From WHSW01 sp035296705 (GTDB taxonomy: Bacteria > Actinomycetota > Thermoleophilia > Solirubrobacterales > 70-9): a stretch of DNA of 6,427 nt. The stretch spans positions 1 through 6,427 of the forward strand of contig DATHAL010000025.1 in assembly GCA_035296705.1 (NCBI GenBank). Reading direction: 5' to 3'. Below are positions 1-6,224 of the stretch, piece by piece (the first letter of the stretch is position 1; each line of letters starts with the position of its first letter). A model generated the notes under the pieces. It made no database searches. It was not told the origin of the DNA and worked only from the letters and a program-made list of their open reading frames with translations. A program made the position numbers and the translations under genes.

Positions 1-164
1 TGCGAACACGGGGAAGCCGGCCAAAAGTATCGCGGCGTCCCGGTCCTCCCGGCGGGGGGACGGCCTCCCGACCGCACCGCCGGCGGCGCGCGCGATCTTC
101 GTGGCTGCCCCCTCGCCGTCACCGCGACGCGCGCCGCGACCGGAGCGTCCGTGGCCGCGCGATT

Positions 165-1434
165 ATGCCCCCGCTCTTCGAATACATAGCGCTCGCTCGG
201 CTAGGTCGTTTGGTACGGGAGCCGCTGCCCGTCGGTCGGCCCTCGGCGGCCGGTCGACCCGCGACGTCGTCGCGCATACGAGCCCGCGCCGGTCGCTGGC
301 TAGAACTCGGAGGGCGCCTCGGGGCTCCCGCGCGTCAAAAGGCTGCGATCACGGGAAGCGTCGGCAAGACCTTCACCAAAGACGCCGCCGCGCATGCACT
401 CGGTCGCCAGGGATCTTACGGCGGCCACCTCGAAGAACGACAACGACAGCCCGGGGGTCCTGGTCAGCCTCGCGGCGACGCCGCCAGAGGCGCAGTACGC
501 GGTCTACGAGCTCAGCATGCTCGGTCCCAACAGCGTGCGCCGCAAGAGCGAGCGGGTGCGACCTCACGTCGCTTTGATCACCCGGATCGGTCAGGCGCAC
601 CTCGAGTACCACGAGTCCGTGGAGGCGCTGGCCGATGCCAAGGCCAAGGTCTTCGCCGGCCTCGAGCCCGGCGGCGTGGCGGTCCTCAACCGCGACGATC
701 CCTTCTTCGACCGGCTCAAAGCTCATGCCGACCAGCGGGCCTCCGAGGTCGTCACGTTCGGGGCCCACCTGCGCGCGGACGTGCGGCTCGTGGGCTCCCG
801 TCGGGCAGCCGATGGCGGCTCATACGTCGAGGCGCAGATCGGGCCGGTCACCGTGGCGTACGAGCTCGGGGCCACGGGCAGCCACCACGTCAGCAACAGC
901 CTCGGCGTCCTCGCCGCCGTCAAGGCCCTGGGGGCCGACCCCGAGGCCGCGGCCCAGACGTTTGCCGAGCTACGAGATGCGCCGGGGCGCGGCAACCGCT
1001 ATTGCGTCCCGCTCGCCGAGGGAGAGGTGACGGTCCTCGACTTCACCCGCAGTGCCGAGCCACTGTCGGTTCGAGCGGCCCTCGTTTCCCTGGGCGAGCA
1101 GCACCCGGCTCCCAGCGCACGGCGCATAGCGGTGCTAGGCGACATGCACATGCTCGGCGACGCCTCCACGGTGCTCCATACCGAGCTCGCACGAGACGTC
1201 GTCGGCGCCGAGGTCGACCTAGTCTTCGCCGCCGGCGAGGAGATGCGACATCTGTACGAGGCGCTACCGCCGACATCACGCGTGGCCCATGCGCAGACGG
1301 CCGACGACCTCGCCGCCACCGTCGTGGAGGAGGTGAAACCCGGCGACATCCTACTCATCCAGGGAGCCCGACGGATGCGCATGAACCGCGTCGTCAAGGC
1401 GATCGTCGGCCCCGACCGCTACCATCCATGGTAG
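165..1434 (+). pseudogene. MurF-like Mur ligase family protein, frameshifted
   Basis: Mur ligases join an amino acid or dipeptide to a carboxylate (MurF: D-Ala-D-Ala onto the UDP-MurNAc-tripeptide) using ATP in the cytoplasm. The P-loop ITGSVGKTFTKD is encoded at 348-383 in the frame of the ATG at 165. The rest of the protein lies in the next frame, continuous from about 421 to the TAG at 1432-1434. It shows the middle-domain signature TRIGQAHLEY (580-609), AVLNRDDP, the segment HHVSNSLGVLAAVKALG, then the C-terminal domain with GRGNRY, AVLGDMHMLGD and QGARRMRMNRVVKAI. Removing one base between about 412 and 430 joins the two parts. An ATG at 394 would give an intact 346-residue protein without a P-loop. 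The N-terminal UDP-substrate domain is not recognisable upstream, and the 5' end is uncertain; bases 1-164 show nothing I can assign. The MurF YNANP loop is replaced by DFTRSAEP (1039-1062), so this may be a MurF paralogue of other specificity rather than the housekeeping enzyme. The frameshift may be genuine decay or a sequencing indel. Family assignment is firm, exact role is not. Confidence 0.75.
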
Positions 1435-1464
1435 GGGACACGGCAAAGCCCTCGAGTGCCGGCT

Positions 1465-1494
1465 GCTCTGTCGCTTTGCAGCGACTCTCAGAGC
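1465..1494. terminator. Bulged hairpin between convergent genes, possible bidirectional terminator
   Basis: An inverted repeat has outer arms GCTCT (1465-1469) and AGAGC (1490-1494), and inner arms GTCGCT (1470-1475) and AGCGAC (1480-1485) around a TTGC loop, with a 4-base bulge TCTC on the 3' side. It sits 30 bases after the Mur ligase stop and overlaps the last codons of the convergent acylphosphatase. Position suggests a shared terminator. There is no T-run on either side, so intrinsic termination is not demonstrated. Confidence 0.35.
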
Positions 1495-1773
1495 ATCACG
1501 AAGTCGCCCTCAGCGGGTGCCTCGCCGCCCGCCGCGACGTCGACCTCGGCCACCAACGCCTTCGCCGGCCCGGTCCTGCACCGCCCGACGAGGCTCTCGA
1601 CGGCCCTCCCCGGCCCCGAAAGCACCGCCTCGACCGAGGTGTCCTTGTTCCGAACCCATCCGGACAACCCCCGCAACTGCGCTCGGCGCCAGATCCAGCG
1701 ACGGAAGCCGACCCGCGTCACTGCCGCCATCGCACGTCACGCGATCGAGCTGGTCGAGCGTCGCCTGGGGCAT
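1488..1773 (-). pseudogene. acyP: Acylphosphatase, frameshifted
   Basis: Acylphosphatases are small (about 90-100 residue) cytosolic enzymes that hydrolyse carboxyl-phosphate bonds. Most of the protein is read on the - strand from 1730 to the TGA at 1490-1488: VGFRRWIWRRA, then LSGWVRN, SVEAVLSGPG, VESLVGRCRTGPA, and the end EGDFVML. The first 16 codons (ATG 1773-1771, MPQATLDQLDRVTCDG) lie in another frame. Removing one base near 1726-1730 yields RVTCDGAVTRVGFRRW, which aligns with the family start RVxVxGRVQGVGFRxW and gives a normal length near 95 residues. The catalytic Arg of VGFR and the Asn of WVRN are present. The phosphate-binding loop is altered, with GAVTRVGFR in place of GRVQGVGFR, which hints at real decay and not only a base-calling error. 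In the downstream frame a TGA stop lies a few bases before the ATG at 1730, so that shorter reading would lack the first beta strand. Identity is confident; whether it is functional is doubtful. Confidence 0.75.
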
Positions 1774-2170
1774 TGCCTCGCATCCGATTGGAACGGCCCG
1801 CCGGGCGGGCGAGCATGCGCTCGTCGGGATGCCCTCGAGGCGCTCGGCGGCGACACAGCCGCCTTGCCCAGGCGCTGATTTCGGGCTTACCGGCGCGCCT
1901 CCTGACCGACGAGAAGGTGACCGTCGAGGACCCGCGAGCCGCCCGGCGCCGGGTCCTGACGCCTGAGGGGAACATGCGCAGGCGATCCGAGCCTCACGGG
2001 TAGGCGGGAGTGGCGGAGTCGCGGCGATCGGTCCGGGCGGGCCCCAGCGGCTGAGGTACCGCCCCATACCCAACAGCGCGTCTTGAGCGGGTGCGAGGGC
2101 GCGCCGGGTGGATGGTCCAGGCGACCCTCGAGGGTACGGGCGCAACTCCGCCGTACGCCCAATTTGTGCC
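1774..2170. other. Stretch with no supportable gene
   Basis: About 400 bases lie between the acylphosphatase start and the 3' end of the MaoC gene. Several frames stay open on both strands, as expected at this GC content, but none gives a recognisable protein or a consistent family motif. I see no tRNA, IS end, CRISPR repeat or long direct repeat. Near its right end are a 12-base perfect palindrome ACCCTCGAGGGT (2124-2135) and an inverted repeat GTACGG/CCGTAC (2134-2139 and 2151-2156). It may be eroded coding sequence or plain spacer. Confidence 0.4.
2134..2156 (-). terminator. Inverted repeat downstream of the MaoC gene, weak terminator candidate
   Basis: GTACGG (2134-2139) and CCGTAC (2151-2156) form a 6-bp stem with an 11-base loop, starting about 15 bases beyond the MaoC stop codon on the - strand. 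A competing stem GGCG/CGCC (2139-2142 with 2149-2152) uses some of the same bases. The palindrome ACCCTCGAGGGT directly abuts it. No T-run follows on the - strand. Only its position supports a terminator role. Confidence 0.25.
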
Positions 2171-2722
2171 TCAGCGGGACCCGCCCTGCTCCTGCCGCGG
2201 CACGAGCACGCTTCGGCGGAAGGTGGCTACCACCGTCCCGTCCTGCTTGTAGGCGTCCGTCCTCACCTTGACCACGCCTCGGTCGGGTTTCGATCGCGAC
2301 GGCGTAACCTCGAGCACCTCGCTCTCCACGAAGAGCGTGTCGCCGTGGAAGACGGGCGCGGGGTGCTTGAGCTCCTCCGTGGCTAGGTTGGCGATCGCCT
2401 TTCCCGAGACGTCGCCCACCGACATGCCGAGCATGAGCGCGTAGACGAGGGGACCGACCACGACGTTACGCCCCTGCTGCGACTGCGCCGCATAGACGTC
2501 GTTGATGTGGAGCGGGTGATGGTTCATCGTCAGCAGGCAGAAGAGGTGGTCGTCAGCCTCGGTGATCGTCTTGGCCGGCCAGTGCTTGTAGACGTCGCCG
2601 ACCTGGAACTCCTCGAGGTAGCGGCCGTACTGGCGGGCGCCCGAGGCCTCGCGCGCGGTCTGGCTCATCTCGAGGGCGTGCGTGGCGGTTTCGGTCATCG
2701 GCTCCTCTGGCGTCGTAGTCAT
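2171..2722 (-). CDS. MaoC-family (hotdog) enoyl-CoA hydratase/dehydratase, likely acting on a dicarboxylic acyl-CoA
   Basis: MaoC-like hydratases add water to the double bond of a 2-enoyl-CoA in the cytoplasm. The 183-residue protein is a single hotdog domain: LEEFQVGDVY (about 36-45), the hot helix FCLLTMNHHPLHIN (61-74), GRNVVVGPLVYALMLGMSV (84-102), then KHPAPVFHGDTLFVESEVL (119-137), GVVKVRTDAYKQDGTVV and FRRSVLVPRQ. The catalytic His is kept (PLH, residue 72), but the Asp five residues before it in PhaJ-type hydratases is Asn (N67). From memory, MNxHPLH is common in the subfamily that sits beside CitE-like lyases, such as the Rv2499c/Rv2498c pair of Mycobacterium tuberculosis, so it may mark a subfamily. 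ATG 2722 has no ribosome binding site. The ATG at 2698 (residue 9) follows AGAGGAG by three bases and may be the true start. It is divergent from the malyl-CoA lyase gene, fitting hydration of mesaconyl-, itaconyl- or similar CoA. The exact substrate is inference. Confidence 0.85.
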   Translation of the reverse strand: MTTTPEEPMTETATHALEMSQTAREASGARQYGRYLEEFQVGDVYKHWPAKTITEADDHLFCLLTMNHHPLHINDVYAAQSQQGRNVVVGPLVYALMLGMSVGDVSGKAIANLATEELKHPAPVFHGDTLFVESEVLEVTPSRSKPDRGVVKVRTDAYKQDGTVVATFRRSVLVPRQEQGGSR

Positions 2723-2850
2723 GTCGTCTGGGGTGGCACGATGGGTCGGTCAGCGGGCGCGAAGCCTAGACGGCGGTAGAGTGTTCGCCGCCCGCGCGCC
2801 CCGCGCGCCGGACGGCACCGAGAAGCGGCGCCGGGCAGAGACGACACGAC
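2723..2850. promoter_or_regulatory. Divergent intergenic region, expected promoters for the MaoC gene and the lyase operon
   Basis: These 128 bases separate two divergent genes, so both transcripts should start here unless they are leaderless. A loose -10-like hexamer TAGAGT (2777-2782) faces the lyase gene, but I find no convincing -35 partner. A 9-base direct repeat CCGCGCGCC occurs twice in tandem around 2792-2809. A weak purine stretch GGGCAGAG (2833-2840) lies ten bases before the GTG start of the lyase. No clear operator is visible. Confidence 0.35.
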
Positions 2851-3960
2851 GTGCGCAACCCGCGAGCCTTCACCGCCCCCCTCGCCGTCGGCGCCCCCGC
2901 GCCCCCGCTCGAGATCCCGCTCAAGCCCTCGCGGATGGTCCACTTCCTCGACTTCTCGAACGAGAAGATGGTCGCCAAGGCCGGCGACATCGCCGCCCAG
3001 ACCGACATCCTGCTCGGCAACCTCGAGGACGCGATCCCCGTCGATCGCAAGGAGGCCGCGCGCGAGGGGCTCATCCGCGTCGGTCGGGAGATGGACCTGG
3101 GCGAGACCGCGCTGTGGACGCGCGTGAACGCGCTCGAATCGCCATGGGTGCTCGACGACCTGACCCAGCTCGTAACCGAGATCGGCGACCGGCTCGAGGT
3201 GATCATGGTTCCCAAGGTCGAGGGCGTGTGGGACATCCACTACGTCGACCGGCTGCTCGCCCAGCTCGAGGCCAGGGCGGGCCTCGAGCGCCCCCTGCTC
3301 GTTCACGCGATCCTCGAGACCTCGCTGGGCGTGGTGAACCTCGAGGAGATCGCCACCGCTTCCCCGCGCATGCAGGGAATGAGCTTCGGCCCCGCCGACC
3401 TCGCCGCGTTCCGGCGCATGAAGACGACGCGCGTCGGCGGCGGGCACCCCGGCTACCGGGTGATCGAGGACCCCCACGCCGGTGACCCGGAGGCGCCACG
3501 GGCGACCGCACAGCAGGACCCCTGGCACTACTCGATCGCGCGCATGGTCGACGCGTGCACGAGCGCCGGCATCCTCCCCTTCTACGGCCCCTACGGCGAC
3601 ATCAAGGACACCCAGGGCTGCGAGACCCAGTTCCGCGCCGCGTTCCTGCTCGGGTGCGTCGGGGCGTGGTCGCTCCACCCGGCGCAGATCGACATCGCCA
3701 AGAAGGTTTTCTCGCCCGATCCCGAGGAGGTCCGCTTCGCCAAGAAGGTGATCGAGGCGATCCCCGACGGACGCGGCGTGCACATGATCGACGGGAAGAT
3801 GCAGGACGACGCGACCTGGAAGCAGTGCAAGGTGATGGTCTCGCTCGCCGAGATGCTCGCCCACAAGGACCCGGAGCTCGCCGAGCAGTACGGCCTCGAG
3901 GGCAAGAGCCCCGAGGAGGCCGGCGCAGAGGTCGGCGAGCCCGTGCCCTCGGCGAGCTGA
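2851..3960 (+). CDS. mcl: Malyl-CoA/beta-methylmalyl-CoA/citramalyl-CoA lyase (CitE-like, MCL type)
   Basis: MCL enzymes reversibly cleave (S)-malyl-CoA to acetyl-CoA and glyoxylate, beta-methylmalyl-CoA to propionyl-CoA and glyoxylate, and in some species citramalyl-CoA to acetyl-CoA and pyruvate. They act in the serine cycle, ethylmalonyl-CoA pathway, 3-hydroxypropionate bicycle and itaconate breakdown. The 369-residue protein is a HpcH/HpaI-CitE TIM barrel: GNLEDAIPVDRKEAAR (56-71), WTRVNAL with the substrate-binding Arg (89-95), VIMVPKVEG (117-125), LLVHAILETSLG with the Mg-binding Glu 156, FGPADLAAF with the second metal ligand Asp 183, and MKTTRVGGGHP (190-200). The C-terminal lid motif MIDGKMQDDATWKQ (312-325) carries the Asp that MCL enzymes lend to the neighbouring subunit. 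Length and lid match long MCLs (about 320-350) rather than short CitE proteins. The GTG start is supported because the N-terminus, with PLAVGAP and PSRMVHF, aligns with what I recall of Chloroflexus Mcl. It is the first gene of the operon. Which hydroxyacyl-CoA it prefers cannot be read from sequence. Confidence 0.9.
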   Translation: MRNPRAFTAPLAVGAPAPPLEIPLKPSRMVHFLDFSNEKMVAKAGDIAAQTDILLGNLEDAIPVDRKEAAREGLIRVGREMDLGETALWTRVNALESPWVLDDLTQLVTEIGDRLEVIMVPKVEGVWDIHYVDRLLAQLEARAGLERPLLVHAILETSLGVVNLEEIATASPRMQGMSFGPADLAAFRRMKTTRVGGGHPGYRVIEDPHAGDPEAPRATAQQDPWHYSIARMVDACTSAGILPFYGPYGDIKDTQGCETQFRAAFLLGCVGAWSLHPAQIDIAKKVFSPDPEEVRFAKKVIEAIPDGRGVHMIDGKMQDDATWKQCKVMVSLAEMLAHKDPELAEQYGLEGKSPEEAGAEVGEPVPSAS

Positions 3961-3963
3961 AGC

Positions 3964-3979
3964 GCTAGCGCTCGCTAGC
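3964..3979 (+). other. Intercistronic hairpin between the lyase and ligase genes
   Basis: GCTAGCG (3964-3970) and CGCTAGC (3973-3979) form a perfect 7-base inverted repeat; realistically a 6-bp stem with a GCTC tetraloop. It overlaps a 12-base palindrome AGCGCTAGCGCT (3961-3972). It begins four bases after the lyase stop and ends 14 bases before the next start. It has no following T-run, so an mRNA processing or stability element is more likely than a terminator. Confidence 0.4.
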
Positions 3980-3993
3980 CTTCCGCGCCGCCC

Positions 3994-5289
3994 ATGCGCT
4001 TCTTCGAGTACGAGTCGCGTCAGATCCTCGCGCGCGCGGGCATCCCGATCACCCAGTCGGGCTTCGCCACGACCGCCGACGCGGCGCGCCGGATCGCGGA
4101 GGAGGTCGCCGGCCCGGTAGTGATCAAGTCGCAGGTCCTGACCGGCGGGCGCATGAAGGCGGGCGGGGTCAAGTTCACCGACACGCCCGAGGAGTGCGAG
4201 GCGCACGCGCGCGACATCCTGGCGCTCGAGATCAATGGCCATGTGCCCCGCGGGGTGCTCGTGGCCGCCAAGGCGCCGATCGCGCAGGAGTACTACGCCG
4301 GCGTGATCTACGACGGCGTCCGCAAGCTCCCGACCTTCGTGTTCTCCGACATGGGCGGTATCGACATCGAGGAGGTCGCCGAGACCCACCCCGAGCACAT
4401 CGGGCGCGGCCACTTCTCGACCGTCCTCCCGCACATGGACTTCCGGGCCAAGGACGCGATCGCCCAGGTCGGGATCACTGGTCGCGACCTCACCCGCCTC
4501 ACCCCCATCCTCTCCAAGCTCGCGCGCCTGTTCGTCACGTACGACATGACGCTCGCGGAGATCAACCCGCTCGTGAAGCTCGAGGACGGCTCGTTCGTGG
4601 CGGTCGACGCCCACATGGACATGGAGAACGAGGCCCGCCCACGCCAGGCGGCGCTCCTCCAAGAGTTCGGCGTCGGCGACGACGAGACGCGCGAGGCGCG
4701 CGAGCCGACGCCGTTCGAGATCGAGGGTGAGCGGATCGACGCGGTCGACCATCGCGGCGTCGCCGGCAACGTGACCGAGTTCGACGGCAACCTTGGGCTC
4801 GTGATCGGCGCGGGCGGCGGCTCGCTGACCTTGTTCGACGCCGTCCGCCGCCACGGCGGGCGTCCCGCCAACTACTGCGAGATCGGCGGCAACCCGAGCG
4901 TCTCGAAGGCGGCCAACCTGACGAAGCTCGTGCTCCAGAAGCCCGGCGTCGACAAGATCGCGGTCATGATGTCGATCGTCTCGAACACGCGCGTCGACAT
5001 CGTCGCCCGCGGGGTCGTGAAGGCGTGCATCGAGCTTGGCTACGACCCCGCCGAGAAGATCGCCATCTTCCGCATCCCGGGCGCGTGGGAGGAAGAGGGC
5101 TTCAAGATCCTCGAGCGCTACGGCGTCGAGTACGTCGACCGCTCGGTGTCGATGCACGAGGCCGCGCGGGTCGCGGTGGAGAAGGTGGCCTCCCCGGACG
5201 GCGCGCGACCGCTTCCCGGCGAGCGCCCCGAGGACGAGGCGCCGCCGGCCGAGCGCCTGTCCGGCACCGGCGAGCGGGTGGAGGGCTGA
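3994..5289 (+). CDS. Succinyl-CoA-synthetase-like CoA ligase, beta subunit (ATP-grasp), substrate uncertain
   Basis: This subunit should bind nucleotide and, with the alpha subunit, make a carboxylic acid CoA thioester through a phosphohistidine intermediate, releasing ADP or GDP and phosphate. The ATP-grasp half spans about 2-230: FFEYESRQILARAGIP, VVIKSQVLTGGRMKAGGVK with the nucleotide-contacting Lys 45, LAEINPLV with the metal-site Glu 189, and VDAHMDMENEARPRQ with Asp 205. The CoA-ligase half spans about 255-395: GNLGLVIGAGGGSLTLFDAV, HGGRPANYCEIGGNP, VARGVVKACIELG. Canonical SucC and MtkA read GGGA and NIFGGI or NIFAGI where this reads GGNPS (298-302) and SIVSNTR (327-333), so it is a divergent branch. 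At 431 residues it exceeds E. coli SucC (388), mainly through a proline- and glutamate-rich tail after about residue 398. No clear ribosome binding site precedes ATG 3994. It follows the lyase gene by 33 bases and overlaps the alpha gene by one base (TGATG). Malate, citramalate or itaconate are candidate substrates by context. A housekeeping sucC is less likely. Confidence 0.85.
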   Translation: MRFFEYESRQILARAGIPITQSGFATTADAARRIAEEVAGPVVIKSQVLTGGRMKAGGVKFTDTPEECEAHARDILALEINGHVPRGVLVAAKAPIAQEYYAGVIYDGVRKLPTFVFSDMGGIDIEEVAETHPEHIGRGHFSTVLPHMDFRAKDAIAQVGITGRDLTRLTPILSKLARLFVTYDMTLAEINPLVKLEDGSFVAVDAHMDMENEARPRQAALLQEFGVGDDETREAREPTPFEIEGERIDAVDHRGVAGNVTEFDGNLGLVIGAGGGSLTLFDAVRRHGGRPANYCEIGGNPSVSKAANLTKLVLQKPGVDKIAVMMSIVSNTRVDIVARGVVKACIELGYDPAEKIAIFRIPGAWEEEGFKILERYGVEYVDRSVSMHEAARVAVEKVASPDGARPLPGERPEDEAPPAERLSGTGERVEG

Positions 5290-6224
5290 TGTCGATCCTC
5301 ATCGACGAGTCGACGACCTTCATCGTCCAAGGGATCACCGGGCGCGAGGCGGTCAACCTCACGCGCGAGTGCCTCGACTACGGCTCGGAGATCATCGGGG
5401 GCGTCACCCCCGGCCGGCGCGGGCGCGAGGTCCACGGCGTGCCGGTGTTCGACTCGTGCGCCCAGCTCGTGCAGGAGGTGGGCCGGGTCCCCGACGGCTC
5501 CGTCGTCACCGTTCCTCCGGCGTTCACGCGCGACGCGGTGTTCGAGGCGATCGAGGCGGGCGTGAAGCTGGTCGTGATCGTGACCGAGCGGATCCCCCGC
5601 TACGACGTCGCCCAGATGGTCGAGCTCGCTGGCCTGCGCGGCGCACGCATCATCGGCCCGAACTGCCTCGGGGTCATCCGCCCGGGCGTGGCCAAGATGG
5701 GCGGCATCGGCGGGCCCGCGCGCGACGCGGCCAAGGCCTACCAGCCCGGCCCGGTCGGCGTGATGTCGCGCTCGGGTGGCATGACGACCGAGATCTCCTC
5801 GACGCTGACCGCCGCCGGGCTCGGCGTGTCGACGGCGATCTCGATCGGCGGCGACGCGATCATCGGGTCGACCTACGCCGAGCTCATGCCGCTGTTCGAG
5901 GCCGACGAGCAGACCGAGGCCATCGTCATCTACTCCGAGCCCGGAGGGCGCATGGAGGCCGAGCTCGCGCGCTGGGTCACTGAGAACCGTTCGCGCCTCC
6001 CGATCGTCGCCTTCATGGCCGGTCGCTTCATGGACGAGATGCCGGGCATGAGCTTTGGCCACGCGGGGACGATCGTCGAGGGCAGGGCCGACACCGCGGC
6101 CGAGAAGATCGCCCGCCTCGAGGCGGCGGCAATCGCGGTCGCGCAGGAGATCGCGGAGATCCCCGACATGGTCAAGGAGCGCCTCGCACAGCGCGCGGGC
6201 GCCGGGCAGGAGGCGGTGGCCTGA
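5289..6224 (+). CDS. Succinyl-CoA-synthetase-like CoA ligase, alpha subunit
   Basis: The alpha subunit binds CoA on a Rossmann fold and carries the histidine that is phosphorylated during catalysis. The 311-residue protein shows the CoA-binding start FIVQGITGREA (11-21) and GGVTPGRRG (37-45), VPPAFTRDAVFEAIEAG, VIVTERIP (96-103), IIGPNCLGVI (121-130), the ligase domain with MSRSGGMTTEI (159-169) and ISIGGDAIIGSTY (184-196), and the phosphohistidine motif SFGHAGTIVEG with His 258. Length is near E. coli SucD (289) with a short extra C-terminus. It departs from canonical SucD in having SRSGGMTTE where SRSGTLTYE is usual, and IYSEPGGRMEAE in the GEIGG loop that holds the subunit-contact Glu. The start at ATG 5289 overlaps the beta-subunit stop, which indicates translational coupling and equal amounts. 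Its own stop overlaps the next start in the same way. Activity as a ligase is well supported by the kept His and CoA site; the acid substrate is not identified. Confidence 0.88.
   Translation: MSILIDESTTFIVQGITGREAVNLTRECLDYGSEIIGGVTPGRRGREVHGVPVFDSCAQLVQEVGRVPDGSVVTVPPAFTRDAVFEAIEAGVKLVVIVTERIPRYDVAQMVELAGLRGARIIGPNCLGVIRPGVAKMGGIGGPARDAAKAYQPGPVGVMSRSGGMTTEISSTLTAAGLGVSTAISIGGDAIIGSTYAELMPLFEADEQTEAIVIYSEPGGRMEAELARWVTENRSRLPIVAFMAGRFMDEMPGMSFGHAGTIVEGRADTAAEKIARLEAAAIAVAQEIAEIPDMVKERLAQRAGAGQEAVA

Noticed and set aside
400..435. Programmed ribosomal frameshifting in the Mur ligase
   Set aside because: I see no slippery heptamer, and Mur ligases are not known to use frameshifting. Decay or sequencing error is simpler.
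1456..1878. A 140-codon + strand open frame
   Set aside because: It lies opposite the acylphosphatase, whose motifs are unambiguous, and it resembles no known family.
165..2003. A single 612-codon + strand protein
   Set aside because: Only the portion around 285-420 has Mur ligase character. After that the frame is an Arg/Pro-rich shadow of the real Mur frame, and later of the antisense acylphosphatase.
1510..2145. A 211-codon - strand open frame upstream of and across the acylphosphatase
   Set aside because: Only the segment MPQATLDQLDRVTCDG makes sense, as the acylphosphatase N-terminus. The rest is unrecognisable.
1980..2170. A tRNA or other structured RNA gene in the gap before the MaoC gene
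   Set aside because: Hairpins are present, but there is no T-loop consensus, no cloverleaf spacing and no CCA end on either strand.
2719..5157. An 812-codon open frame on the - strand opposite the lyase and ligase genes
   Set aside because: It runs antisense to two clearly recognisable enzymes. Its composition is the His/Arg/Asp/Leu-rich pattern typical of the reverse frame of GC-rich genes and it has no family motif.
5025..5288. An upstream extension of the ligase alpha subunit inside the beta gene
   Set aside because: The extension is Arg/Gly-rich shadow sequence. The family start (SILIDESTTFIVQGITG) begins at ATG 5289, which overlaps the beta stop.
5118..6062. A 314-codon - strand open frame opposite the ligase alpha gene
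   Set aside because: It is the antisense shadow of a well-supported gene, with His/Asp/Arg-rich low-information sequence.
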